Assembly (NCBI GenBank): GCA_029209985.1
Contig: JARGNZ010000013.1
Coordinates: 1 to 64,000, forward strand
Reading direction: 5' to 3'
DNA: 64,000 bases
From: Parvibaculaceae bacterium
Lineage (GTDB): Bacteria; Pseudomonadota; Alphaproteobacteria; Parvibaculales; Parvibaculaceae
Within the stretch, counting starts at the first letter, position 1; every line of letters begins with the position of its first letter. The notes beneath the pieces are model-generated. The model worked only from the letters and a program-made list of their open reading frames with translations, did not search any database and was not told the origin of the DNA. A program made the translations under genes and the position numbers. Shown piece by piece: positions 25,773 through 33,860 of the stretch.

Positions 25773-26654
25773 ATGCACTATTCCCACACCACATTGCCGA
25801 CCACGCCAACGGACCAAATCCCCTTCATTCATCAATGGAGCGGTGAGGGGAAACCACGGGGGGTTCTCGTGATCGCGCATGGCATGGGAGAGCATGCTCT
25901 GCGGTATGCACCTTTGGCTCAAGCACTGGTAGACGCAGGTTTTGTTGTCTGGGCCAATGACCACCGAGGGCATGGAAAAACCGTGCAAAGCCAATCTCAA
26001 CTTGGTGATTATGGCCAAGCAGGCTGGGCAGGACTGGTAGACGATCAATTGGCGGTCATTGCCTTGGCCCGAAAGACCTATCCCAACCTCCCCGTTTTAT
26101 TGATGGGCCATTCGATGGGATCATTTGTTGTTCAGCATGTGCTCACCAAAGCAAGCGATCAAATCGATGGCGCGGCCTTAAGTGGATCCACGGCTGTGGA
26201 TGTGATGGCGCAATTTGCCAGTGACCCCAGCGTGGATACTTTTGCCCTTATGAATGAAGCCTTTGCCCCCACCCGAACCGATTTTGATTGGTTGAGCCGA
26301 GATGCCGCCGAGGTGGATAAATATGTGGCGGACCCTCTTTGTGGTTTCACTGTGACCGACGCTTCTTCCGCCGACCTCATGGCCGCCGGGGTCGCCTTTT
26401 CGACATCCGAAGCCACAGCCAAAATTCGCAAAGACCTGCCCCTGTATATTTTCTCCGGTGATAAAGACCCTGTGGGCTTGAACGGCGAATTGGTGACCTT
26501 GCTCGCCAACCGCTACCGTGAGGCGGGAGTATCTGATGTAGCTCTCACCCTCTATCCCGAAGGGCGCCATGAGGTGTTTAATGAGACGAATCGCGCCGAA
26601 GTCGTCGCAGATTTCGTAAATTGGGCCGAGCAACAGCTCCCTGAGGCAAAATAA
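25773..26654 (+). CDS. Alpha/beta hydrolase, monoacylglycerol-lipase-like
   Basis: 293 residues. ATG at 25773 with AAGGAGGA before it. Alpha/beta hydrolase: GVLVIAHGMGEHALRY (oxyanion HG, about 37-52), FVVWANDHRGHGKT (about 65-78), nucleophile elbow GHSMGS (about 115-120, Ser117), a late acid in FSGDKDPVG, and His in YPEGRHEVFNE (about 267-277). HGxGEH, NDHRGHG and GHSMGS are the usual monoglyceride lipase/lysophospholipase set. It probably cleaves monoacylglycerols or small esters in the cytosol. It opens a lipid locus: patatin and GpsA/WS-DGAT genes follow. Confidence 0.88.
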   Translation: MHYSHTTLPTTPTDQIPFIHQWSGEGKPRGVLVIAHGMGEHALRYAPLAQALVDAGFVVWANDHRGHGKTVQSQSQLGDYGQAGWAGLVDDQLAVIALARKTYPNLPVLLMGHSMGSFVVQHVLTKASDQIDGAALSGSTAVDVMAQFASDPSVDTFALMNEAFAPTRTDFDWLSRDAAEVDKYVADPLCGFTVTDASSADLMAAGVAFSTSEATAKIRKDLPLYIFSGDKDPVGLNGELVTLLANRYREAGVSDVALTLYPEGRHEVFNETNRAEVVADFVNWAEQQLPEAK

Positions 26655-26920
26655 TCAATAAAAACAGCCAGTTTTTCGGTGAGGGCTTATACGCACCATT
26701 CGTAAGGAATTGCTCAGGTTTTGGGCTGGTTTTGACAGCGATTGAAATGGCCTCACGTGACTGAATCTGAATTCACTGTTTTGACTGCGTGCAAAATGGC
26801 CCTGAGAGCTGGCCTTTGGCGCTGATTTCTGCAAAATTTGACTGGGACTTAGGCGGTTACCAATACACAGGCATCAGCGAAGCAATTGGCTGGGGTGTCT
26901 GTGTGTGACAGGAGAGCTGT

Positions 26921-28540
26921 ATGAGTAAGTTGAGCGATTCCGAAAACCGTATGGAAGAAGCCACCTCCTACGAGGCCTGGGAAGCAGAGGCGAGAGCCCA
27001 TGATTCGCTGTCAGGCGCGGATGCTTGGAAAGCCAAAGAGCACAGCACGCTTTACGACTACAGTACGTTGCGGATGCGCCTTGCGCGCCTACGGGCACTG
27101 CGCGCGGCTAAAGATTATCGGGGCCTTCTCTTTGCATTGAACGAGGGGATTCACGGCAACTTAGGCGGCATGGGGAAATCGAGCCTCTATACAAAAGCCA
27201 AGCTAGGCACCAAAAACCTCATTGCAGAATATGTCAACGAAGTGTGCGATGCCTTAGAGCAACTCGCAAGCTTGCGCAGCTCCGTCATCAGCAAGGAGGA
27301 AAAAACAGATTTCTTCCATCGCGCCAGTCATTGTTTTGGACGGTCCGCGCTGATGCTCAGTGGTGCCGGTGCGCTAGGCCCATTCCATATGGGAGTGATT
27401 AAAGCCCTCATGGAGCAAGACTTGTTGCCCCGCGTCATTTCTGGTTCGAGCGCAGGGGCATTTGTGGCAGCCCTTGTGGGGACGCACAACAACGACGATC
27501 TGAAATCATTTTTCAACGCAGATATTATCCTCTCCAACCAAGTGGAAAAGGATGAGGGCAATTCTGTATTCAACTGGCCAGACCGCATACAAGCGCAAGA
27601 CTTGCGCGATATGATCGATACATGGGTGCCAGATGTAACATTTGCCGAAGCTTTCCAAATGACAGGGCGCCACATAAATATTTCAGTCGCCCCGCAAAAG
27701 CGGATGCAAGCATCTCGCCTTTTGAATGCGATCACCTCGCCCAATGTCTTGGTGCCCGAAGCGGTGATGGCATCTTGTGCGGTGCCCGGCGTTTTCCCAC
27801 CGGTCATGCTGATGGCGCGCGACATCGATGGGGAAAAACAACCTTACCTTGCTGAAATGAGATGGATTGATGGCTCCGTAACCGACGATATGCCCGCCAA
27901 ACGGTTGGGGCGTCTGTACGGTGTAAATCACTTCATCGCCAGCCAAACCAACCCTGTCGTTTTGTGGAGCCTACGCGACCCCAACACATCGGGAGGCGTG
28001 CTGGATAATGTGTGGCAGATGGGCAATCGGGCCGCCAAAGAATGGTTCCGCACCACTCAATCCATTTCAAACCGTATGACCACGGCCTTGCCCAAAGCCA
28101 ATTCAATTTTGAATATGTTTCATACGGTCGCCCTTCAAGAATATACCGCAGACATCAATATCATTCCGCGTTATCGGTTTTGGGACCCGCGCAAATTGCT
28201 GGCCCCGCTGGATAAAGAAGAAACGCTGTATCTGATTAATGAAGGGGAAGCGGCAACCTGGCCCCGTATTGAAATGATCCGAAATTGTTCCCAAATCAGC
28301 CATACCTTGGACGGTATTTTGGAAGCAATGGAGGGGGATGTGATCGGTTTGGCACGGTCGCGTGCTCGCAAAGCCATGCCAAAAGCCAAGGCCAAAAGTG
28401 CGCCAGCGGCATCTGCGTCCCATACACCAAAAAGCAGGGCTGTTTCTAAAACGCCAGCAAGGAAAGCCGCCCGCAAGAAACCCGCGCAAACAAAACGGCC
28501 CCCGACCCCAGTTGTCGGCGATCAGGCAGAAGCGGTTTAG
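26921..28540 (+). CDS. Patatin-like phospholipase with DUF3336-type N-terminus and basic tail
   Basis: 539 residues; AGGAG precedes the ATG. The N-terminal region (about 25-130) fits DUF3336, found ahead of patatin domains in triacylglycerol lipases of the SDP1/Tgl3-5 type. The patatin domain has SGAGALGPFHMG (oxyanion, about 147), GSSAG (nucleophile Ser, about 180) and DGSVTDDMP (catalytic Asp, about 319). Expected role: acyl hydrolysis of storage or membrane lipids. Residues 479 to about 530 form a Pro/Ala/Lys-rich tail, with 17 basic residues in the first 50, like histone H1 or PhaF tails. This tail is not part of the lipase fold. Confidence 0.88.
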   Translation: MSKLSDSENRMEEATSYEAWEAEARAHDSLSGADAWKAKEHSTLYDYSTLRMRLARLRALRAAKDYRGLLFALNEGIHGNLGGMGKSSLYTKAKLGTKNLIAEYVNEVCDALEQLASLRSSVISKEEKTDFFHRASHCFGRSALMLSGAGALGPFHMGVIKALMEQDLLPRVISGSSAGAFVAALVGTHNNDDLKSFFNADIILSNQVEKDEGNSVFNWPDRIQAQDLRDMIDTWVPDVTFAEAFQMTGRHINISVAPQKRMQASRLLNAITSPNVLVPEAVMASCAVPGVFPPVMLMARDIDGEKQPYLAEMRWIDGSVTDDMPAKRLGRLYGVNHFIASQTNPVVLWSLRDPNTSGGVLDNVWQMGNRAAKEWFRTTQSISNRMTTALPKANSILNMFHTVALQEYTADINIIPRYRFWDPRKLLAPLDKEETLYLINEGEAATWPRIEMIRNCSQISHTLDGILEAMEGDVIGLARSRARKAMPKAKAKSAPAASASHTPKSRAVSKTPARKAARKKPAQTKRPPTPVVGDQAEAV

Positions 28541-28569
28541 GCCATCTATCATGTAAAGAAGCGGTGCCC

Positions 28570-29613
28570 TTAACCCGGCTCCGCTTCTGATCCGGCAGGG
28601 TTACGCAGCAATCCTCTAAAGGCTTTGCTGGCGTTGGCTTTCCCCTGCACCACATCGTACACTTCTTGGGCAATCGGCATCACAATGCCATGGGTGCGGG
28701 CAAGCTCCATCACCACCGGCGCGCTTTTCACGCCTTCCGCGACCATGTGCATTTCATCAATAATCTCATCGATGGACTGCCCCTGCCCAAGCTTTTCGCC
28801 GACAAACCGATTGCGGCTTTGCGTGCTGGTGCACGTGGCCACTAAGTCGCCCATGCCCGCAAGACCGGAAAATGTTTCTGGTTTGCCGCCCAGCGCAACG
28901 CCTAACCGGGTGACTTCTGCAAGGCCGCGTGTAATCACAGCCGCCCGCGTGTTGTCCCCCGCACCAAGGCCGTCTCCCATACCGACAGCAATGGCAATGA
29001 TGTTTTTGAGGGCACCGCCTAACTCGCAGCCAACAAGGTCGGTATTGGTGTAAACGCGAAAAAGCCCACTTTGAAAAATAGAGCTCAACCCGGTGCACAC
29101 GGTTTCATCTTCCATGGCGAGCACACTGGCCGCAGCGGACCCATCCATAATTTCCCGCGCCAAATTAGGGCCGCTCAACACACCGGGCGGATGTCCCGGA
29201 AGCTCTTGTGCAATCACTTCCGTCATCCGCATGCCCGTGCTTTGTTCAAGCCCTTTGGACAGGCTGATGAGGGGCACCCATGGCCGGATGAATTTTTTTA
29301 CGTCTTTCAGGACGCCGCGAAAGTTCTGCGATGGAATACCCATAACAACAACATCGGCGCTGGACACAGCTTCTTCCAACGATGTTGTGGCACGTAGGCT
29401 TTCGGGCAGTTTGGCGTCTGGCAAATAACGCCGGTTCGTGTGGAGAACATTAATTTCTGTCGCCGCATCCGGGTTGCGAAGCCAAAGTGTACACGGTGCG
29501 TTGCGGGCAACTAAGGCGGCCACGGTGGTCCCCCAAGACCCGCCCCCTAAGACACATACTTTCAAATTGAGTGGATTGTTGCGCTCGTTCCGCACGCGGG
29601 CCGTGTCACTCAT
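28570..29613 (-). CDS. gpsA: Glycerol-3-phosphate dehydrogenase [NAD(P)+]
   Basis: 347 residues; GGGAGAA precedes the ATG. The N-terminal NAD site is VCVLGGGSWGTTVAALVARN (about 19-38). Then come VVMGIPSQNFRG, SLSKGLE, LSGPNLAREIM with the typical GPN, the catalytic Lys region GGALKNIIAIAVGMGDGLGAGDN (about 204-226), and the glycine-rich GLAGMGDLVATCTS. It reduces dihydroxyacetone phosphate to sn-glycerol-3-phosphate, the backbone for phospholipid and triacylglycerol. Its divergent neighbours are wax ester/DGAT and PlsB-like acyltransferases, which consume the product. Confidence 0.95.
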   Translation of the reverse strand: MSDTARVRNERNNPLNLKVCVLGGGSWGTTVAALVARNAPCTLWLRNPDAATEINVLHTNRRYLPDAKLPESLRATTSLEEAVSSADVVVMGIPSQNFRGVLKDVKKFIRPWVPLISLSKGLEQSTGMRMTEVIAQELPGHPPGVLSGPNLAREIMDGSAAASVLAMEDETVCTGLSSIFQSGLFRVYTNTDLVGCELGGALKNIIAIAVGMGDGLGAGDNTRAAVITRGLAEVTRLGVALGGKPETFSGLAGMGDLVATCTSTQSRNRFVGEKLGQGQSIDEIIDEMHMVAEGVKSAPVVMELARTHGIVMPIAQEVYDVVQGKANASKAFRGLLRNPAGSEAEPG

Positions 29614-29961
29614 GCAGTTCTCCCTGTTTGGTGCGGTGTCCGATATCTCATGCGATCAACTGGTGATTGAGAATGAGGGCGGCCCGCGATTGCCTCAAGC
29701 CTACGGGGAGATTTTCGATCTGCCAACCTTCGGTTTGTGTGCAGGTGCAAAAGAATGCGGGTTCAGACCGCTCTAGGTTTACGAGATCTTTCATGTAGGG
29801 CCTCGAATTCTGATTCAAAGCCGAATTTTTACCAGTTAACGGAATTTACCTAGCCTAGCCTCCAGCTATCTGTATACGATGTATGTAGGGAGTAAGGTCC
29901 GAGAGGAACCAGTCATATCGCAAGCGATATGTTGGGCGGGCTCATTGTTTAGCGAGGGATT
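29614..29961. other. Intergenic region, 348 bases, gpsA and WS/DGAT divergent
   Basis: Promoter region of two divergent lipid genes. It holds the CATATCGC-AA-GCGATATG palindrome at 29916-29933 and AT-rich patches around 29815-29880. No other gene is convincing. Confidence 0.5.
29916..29933 (+). promoter_or_regulatory. Perfect 8-bp palindrome before the WS/DGAT gene
   Basis: CATATCGC-AA-GCGATATG. The two arms are perfectly complementary, ending 28 bases before the start codon. It could be an operator or an mRNA leader hairpin. No regulator is known. Confidence 0.4.
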
Positions 29962-31410
29962 ATGAAACGCATTTCCAACACCGATGCGTCCTTTTATTAT
30001 GCTGATACCGGACGCACGCCAAGTGTTGTCGGTGGATTGCTGATCTATGATCAATCAACCCATGGGCGCAAGAAAGTACGTTTCAAAGAAATCCTAGAAT
30101 GGATTGAAGATCGGTTGCATCTCTGGGCACCGTTCCGCCAGCGGTTGGTGAAGGTGCCCTTCGATTTAGGACTGCCCTATCTCGCGGAGGATCCCAATTT
30201 TGATGTTGAGTTCCATGTGCACCACTTGTCGCTGCCAAAGCCGGGGGATTGGCGCCAGCTCTGCATCCTTGCGTCACGTTTGTATTCACGCCCCTTAGAC
30301 CTCAATCGCCCCTTGTGGGAAATCAATGTGATTGAGGGGCTCGATAAAGTCGAAGGTCTGCCAAAGGGAAGCTTCGCCCTCTTAATTAAGCTACATCACA
30401 TTGTGGCCGATGGGGCATCGGCTGTTTCCCTGTTAACGGCGATGCACGCCATGACGGATAGTTTGGCACCGCCGCCACCGCCTGCCGACGGGGGAGTAAA
30501 AAGCAGTGCTCTACCAACAGATAGTTCGTTGTTGATGCGCACCGTGCCGGATTTAATGCGGCAACCTCTCAAGTCAGCAAAGTCTGCTGTGTCACTTATC
30601 AAGGGTGAGCTAAAAGTCGGCAAGAGCAGGAGGGAGAGCAATATTGCCTCCGCTCCAAATGCTCCGCAAACAATTTTTAACAAAGAAGTTTCGCCGTACC
30701 GCGTATTCGATGCATGTGATTTCCAGTTGGAAGATTTTAAGCGCATCAAACGCCTGTTACCGGTTGCCTCTGTCAATGATGTGGCGCTGGCTGTGTGTGG
30801 TGGCGCAATGCGGCGTTATCTCATATCGCGCAATGCATTGCCCAATCAATCTGTCGTCGCGATGTGTCCCATCAACGTGCGCCAAACCAGCGGCGGCGTA
30901 GAATCTGGCAATCAAATATCAGACATGTCTGTGGCCTTGGGAAGCGACATTGAAGATCCGTTGCAACGATTGCAAGCAATCAAGATGCGCACAGATGATG
31001 CTAAGCAATTAGCAGCTTTGCGCGGGGACGATATGCTCGAGCACACAGTCGGTCTCTTCAGCCCTGCAGTGGCCTCATGGTTTTTCAGGTCTGCTGAAGG
31101 CATGAAGTGGATCAGCAAAGTAAAACCGGTGTGTAATACCTTCGTATCAAATGTTCCAGGCGTGCCTTTCGATCTTTATTTCTGCGGAGCGCAAATGCAA
31201 CGCAGCTATGCGATGGCCCCCTTAGGGGACGGCATGGGTATTTTCCATGCCATCACAGGCATCAAAGAAAACATGTCAATCTCAGTTACAGCATGTCGGG
31301 ACATGGTACCCGATCCTGCTTTCTATGCAGAATGTGTGCGCGAGTCATTTGAGGAATATCTCGCGCTATGTGCCGATGAGGACGGCAGCGTTGTGTATCT
31401 GGAAAAATAA
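29962..31410 (+). CDS. Wax ester synthase / acyl-CoA:diacylglycerol acyltransferase
   Basis: 482 residues; GAGGG lies before the ATG. WS/DGAT family: the catalytic HHxxxDG motif is LHHIVADGAS (about 144-153, both His and the Asp intact), then NDVALAVCGGAMRRYL (about 272), CPINVRQ, and the C-terminal NVPGVPFDLYFCGA with PLGDGMGIFHAITG. It esterifies a long-chain alcohol (wax ester) or diacylglycerol (triacylglycerol) with acyl-CoA, at the inner membrane or lipid droplet surface. It is first in the rightward series with the PlsB-like gene (28-base gap) and the HAD-PlsC fusion. Confidence 0.93.
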   Translation: MKRISNTDASFYYADTGRTPSVVGGLLIYDQSTHGRKKVRFKEILEWIEDRLHLWAPFRQRLVKVPFDLGLPYLAEDPNFDVEFHVHHLSLPKPGDWRQLCILASRLYSRPLDLNRPLWEINVIEGLDKVEGLPKGSFALLIKLHHIVADGASAVSLLTAMHAMTDSLAPPPPPADGGVKSSALPTDSSLLMRTVPDLMRQPLKSAKSAVSLIKGELKVGKSRRESNIASAPNAPQTIFNKEVSPYRVFDACDFQLEDFKRIKRLLPVASVNDVALAVCGGAMRRYLISRNALPNQSVVAMCPINVRQTSGGVESGNQISDMSVALGSDIEDPLQRLQAIKMRTDDAKQLAALRGDDMLEHTVGLFSPAVASWFFRSAEGMKWISKVKPVCNTFVSNVPGVPFDLYFCGAQMQRSYAMAPLGDGMGIFHAITGIKENMSISVTACRDMVPDPAFYAECVRESFEEYLALCADEDGSVVYLEK

Positions 31411-31438
31411 GTAAGACGGCTCTGGGGAGGAGACGGAC

Positions 31439-33778
31439 TTGGAAAATACAAATGTAGTGCAAATGTCGGAGAACGAAAGCCGGACGGTTTTCCTAATCGA
31501 AGCGGCAACGTCCTTCGAGCGCGGTACGATTGAAAAATGGATTGCAGATCAACCGCGTTTTGCGGGGAACAAGCATCAGGCAATTTATATAGACCACAAC
31601 CGTCAATCATTGGGCGCACGCGAGCTGGCTGATTTGTTGGCCGCAAATCACGATGAGGGCGGACAGCCATGGCTAGTCCCTTTGCGGCTCATTTGGAAAA
31701 CCTCCCATGCCAACGCAAGCCCGGGTCTGGTGCGCAGTCTCTTGAGCAGTGCTTTTGATAAGCCGGGCAGTGTGTTGCAGCGTCTCGTCTCACGCACCTC
31801 GCCCAGCAGTGTGCAGGTTGTGGAAGGCAAGGGGGCTTATCTCACCGACGTGAAGCAGCGGTTCCATCAAACTTGGGGCTCAGAAGGGGTGCGCGAAAAC
31901 CGCCTACCTGAATTCATCCAACGCCAAGCGCTCATCACCCTCGATCGGGCGGAACGCAAAGTGCGTGGGGCACGTTATAAAATTGCACGACTTTTGATGC
32001 AGGACGTGATGTCCAGTCCCTCATTCCAACGTGATCTCGGTGGCATCGCGGGCACATTGGGCCAATCTCTTTCTGAGGTGGAAGCTGAATCTAAAGCGTA
32101 CCTTGAAGAAATGAGCGCGCGCCAATCGACGTTTGCATTGGATGTGATGTTGGGTCTGCAACGCCGAGCTTGCCAAAGTGCCCATGCCCCCAAAATTGAC
32201 TTCAGACCTGAAGACTTGGTGCGTTTGCAAGAATGGTCAGAAGAGGCCCCAGTTGTCCTCATGGTCACACATAAGTCCATGCTTGATACGATGGCGGTAT
32301 CTACCACACTTTTTGACAACAACATGCCTGTCCCCTTGACCTTTGGGGGCATCAACCTCAACACTATCGGCTTGGGTAAGTTAGCGGCCAATAGTGGCGT
32401 CATCTTTTTGCGCCGCGCCTTTCAAGATAATGAAATCTATAAGGCGACCTTCCGTCGTTATGTTGATTACCTCATTGAAAAACGTTTCTCTTTGATGTGG
32501 GCGCTGGAGGGCACGCGCTCCCGCACGGGTAAGCTGTTGCCGCCACGATACGGCCTCATGAATTATGTGGTGGAATCGATCCTCCGCACCAAAGTCCACA
32601 ATTTACGCTTTGTGCCGGTTTCTATTTCTTATGACCAGATTACAGAAGTTGATGATTATGTTATCGAGCAGCGCGGAGAAGATAAAAAGCCAGAAGGGGC
32701 CGGGTGGCTCTTACGGTTCTTAAACGGTAAAGGCTCGAAAAATAAAATCTACATGCGCATCGGGGAGCCGTTGCAAGCGACAGATATAATGCCCGCAGAA
32801 AAGCTCAATGAAGCCCTGCCTGATGACGAAAAGAAAAAGCTGGTTCAGCAAATTGGTCTGCAATCTGCAAATCGTTTGAATGAGGCGACGCCGATCAACC
32901 TCACCGCCTTGCTGACCCTCATCTTGCTGGCCAATGGCCCGCGCGCCCGGACCTTGGAAGGGTTGACCAAAACCGTGCAGGGGTGGATGGAGCTTGTCGA
33001 GCGGCGTAACATTCCTGTGGTCGGTGCAAGTTCTATTTGCACAACAGAGGAAGTGACGCAAACTTTAGAAGCCCTGGAAGAGCATGGAGTGGTGACCCAC
33101 CATGATTCTGTGTTGGGCGCTGTCTACCGCATCGACAGCGGCCAATATCATAAGGCTGCTTATTACCGGAACACCGTTGTCCACTTCTTCGTCACTGATG
33201 CCATCATCGAATTGTCCTTGCTGCATGCAATGGATCAAGTCGATAGTGAGCTTGCATTCTGGCGCGAAGCATTGGGGCTGCGCGACCTTCTCAAGTTTGA
33301 GTTTTATTTCCCACCCCGCGAAGACTTTTTGAAAGAAGTGCGTGAGAAGCTCGCTGAACGCGATCCTAATTGGCAAGAGCTGTTGCTGGCCGGAGACGCC
33401 AAAGCACGTAGTTTGCTGGGAAGCTCTATGCCGTTGGTCGCTCAAGGTGTCTTGCGCTCTTTCATCGATGCTTACCAAGTTGTGGGGGATACGTTGGTCC
33501 AGCGCGGCACCGCACCCGTCACTGACAAGAAAGAGTTTCTAAGGCATTGCCTAGAGGTCGGGACACAAGCCCAGCTTTTACAAAGAATTTTTTCAGAGGA
33601 ATCGTTGTCTCTGCCGCTCTATGACACAGTATATAAATTGGCGGGACACATTAACCTACTGACCGGCGAGAACGAAAATTTGGTTGAAGATCGGATCGCA
33701 TTTGCCGATCAGGTACGCTCTGTTAATCGTCGATTGGATATACTGTTGGGACTTTCTGTGAGCCGCCAGACAGATTAG
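31439..33778 (+). CDS. PlsB-like glycerol-3-phosphate acyltransferase, TTG start
   Basis: 779 residues. The TTG at 31439 has the strongest ribosome site around, GGGGAGGAG with a six-base gap; an ATG eight codons later has none. Acyltransferase blocks in order: VVLMVTHKSMLDTMAV (HX4D, about 279), GLGKLAANSGVIFLRR (about 306), MWALEGTRSRTGKLLPPRYG (about 356), and LRFVPVSISYDQ (about 392). This is the PlsB order. It would put the first acyl chain on glycerol-3-phosphate at the membrane. The long C-terminus (450-779) fits PlsB. It lies in the same operon as the wax ester synthase. Confidence 0.88.
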   Translation: MENTNVVQMSENESRTVFLIEAATSFERGTIEKWIADQPRFAGNKHQAIYIDHNRQSLGARELADLLAANHDEGGQPWLVPLRLIWKTSHANASPGLVRSLLSSAFDKPGSVLQRLVSRTSPSSVQVVEGKGAYLTDVKQRFHQTWGSEGVRENRLPEFIQRQALITLDRAERKVRGARYKIARLLMQDVMSSPSFQRDLGGIAGTLGQSLSEVEAESKAYLEEMSARQSTFALDVMLGLQRRACQSAHAPKIDFRPEDLVRLQEWSEEAPVVLMVTHKSMLDTMAVSTTLFDNNMPVPLTFGGINLNTIGLGKLAANSGVIFLRRAFQDNEIYKATFRRYVDYLIEKRFSLMWALEGTRSRTGKLLPPRYGLMNYVVESILRTKVHNLRFVPVSISYDQITEVDDYVIEQRGEDKKPEGAGWLLRFLNGKGSKNKIYMRIGEPLQATDIMPAEKLNEALPDDEKKKLVQQIGLQSANRLNEATPINLTALLTLILLANGPRARTLEGLTKTVQGWMELVERRNIPVVGASSICTTEEVTQTLEALEEHGVVTHHDSVLGAVYRIDSGQYHKAAYYRNTVVHFFVTDAIIELSLLHAMDQVDSELAFWREALGLRDLLKFEFYFPPREDFLKEVREKLAERDPNWQELLLAGDAKARSLLGSSMPLVAQGVLRSFIDAYQVVGDTLVQRGTAPVTDKKEFLRHCLEVGTQAQLLQRIFSEESLSLPLYDTVYKLAGHINLLTGENENLVEDRIAFADQVRSVNRRLDILLGLSVSRQTD

Positions 33779-33860
33779 GGCGGCTATAAATAAAGGGCTG
33801 AATTCAGCCGATTTGGAAGATTTTAGGGCCGCTGAAACTGCGAGCGTAAAGGAAAAGACC

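Noticed and set aside
28557-28588. AGAAGCGG / CCGCTTCT stem between patatin and gpsA
   Set aside because: 8-bp stem with a 16-base loop overlapping the gpsA stop; no T tract. Too weak to call.
29438-29776. 112-codon ORF antisense to the start of gpsA
   Set aside because: Mostly a shadow of gpsA coding sequence; no domain.
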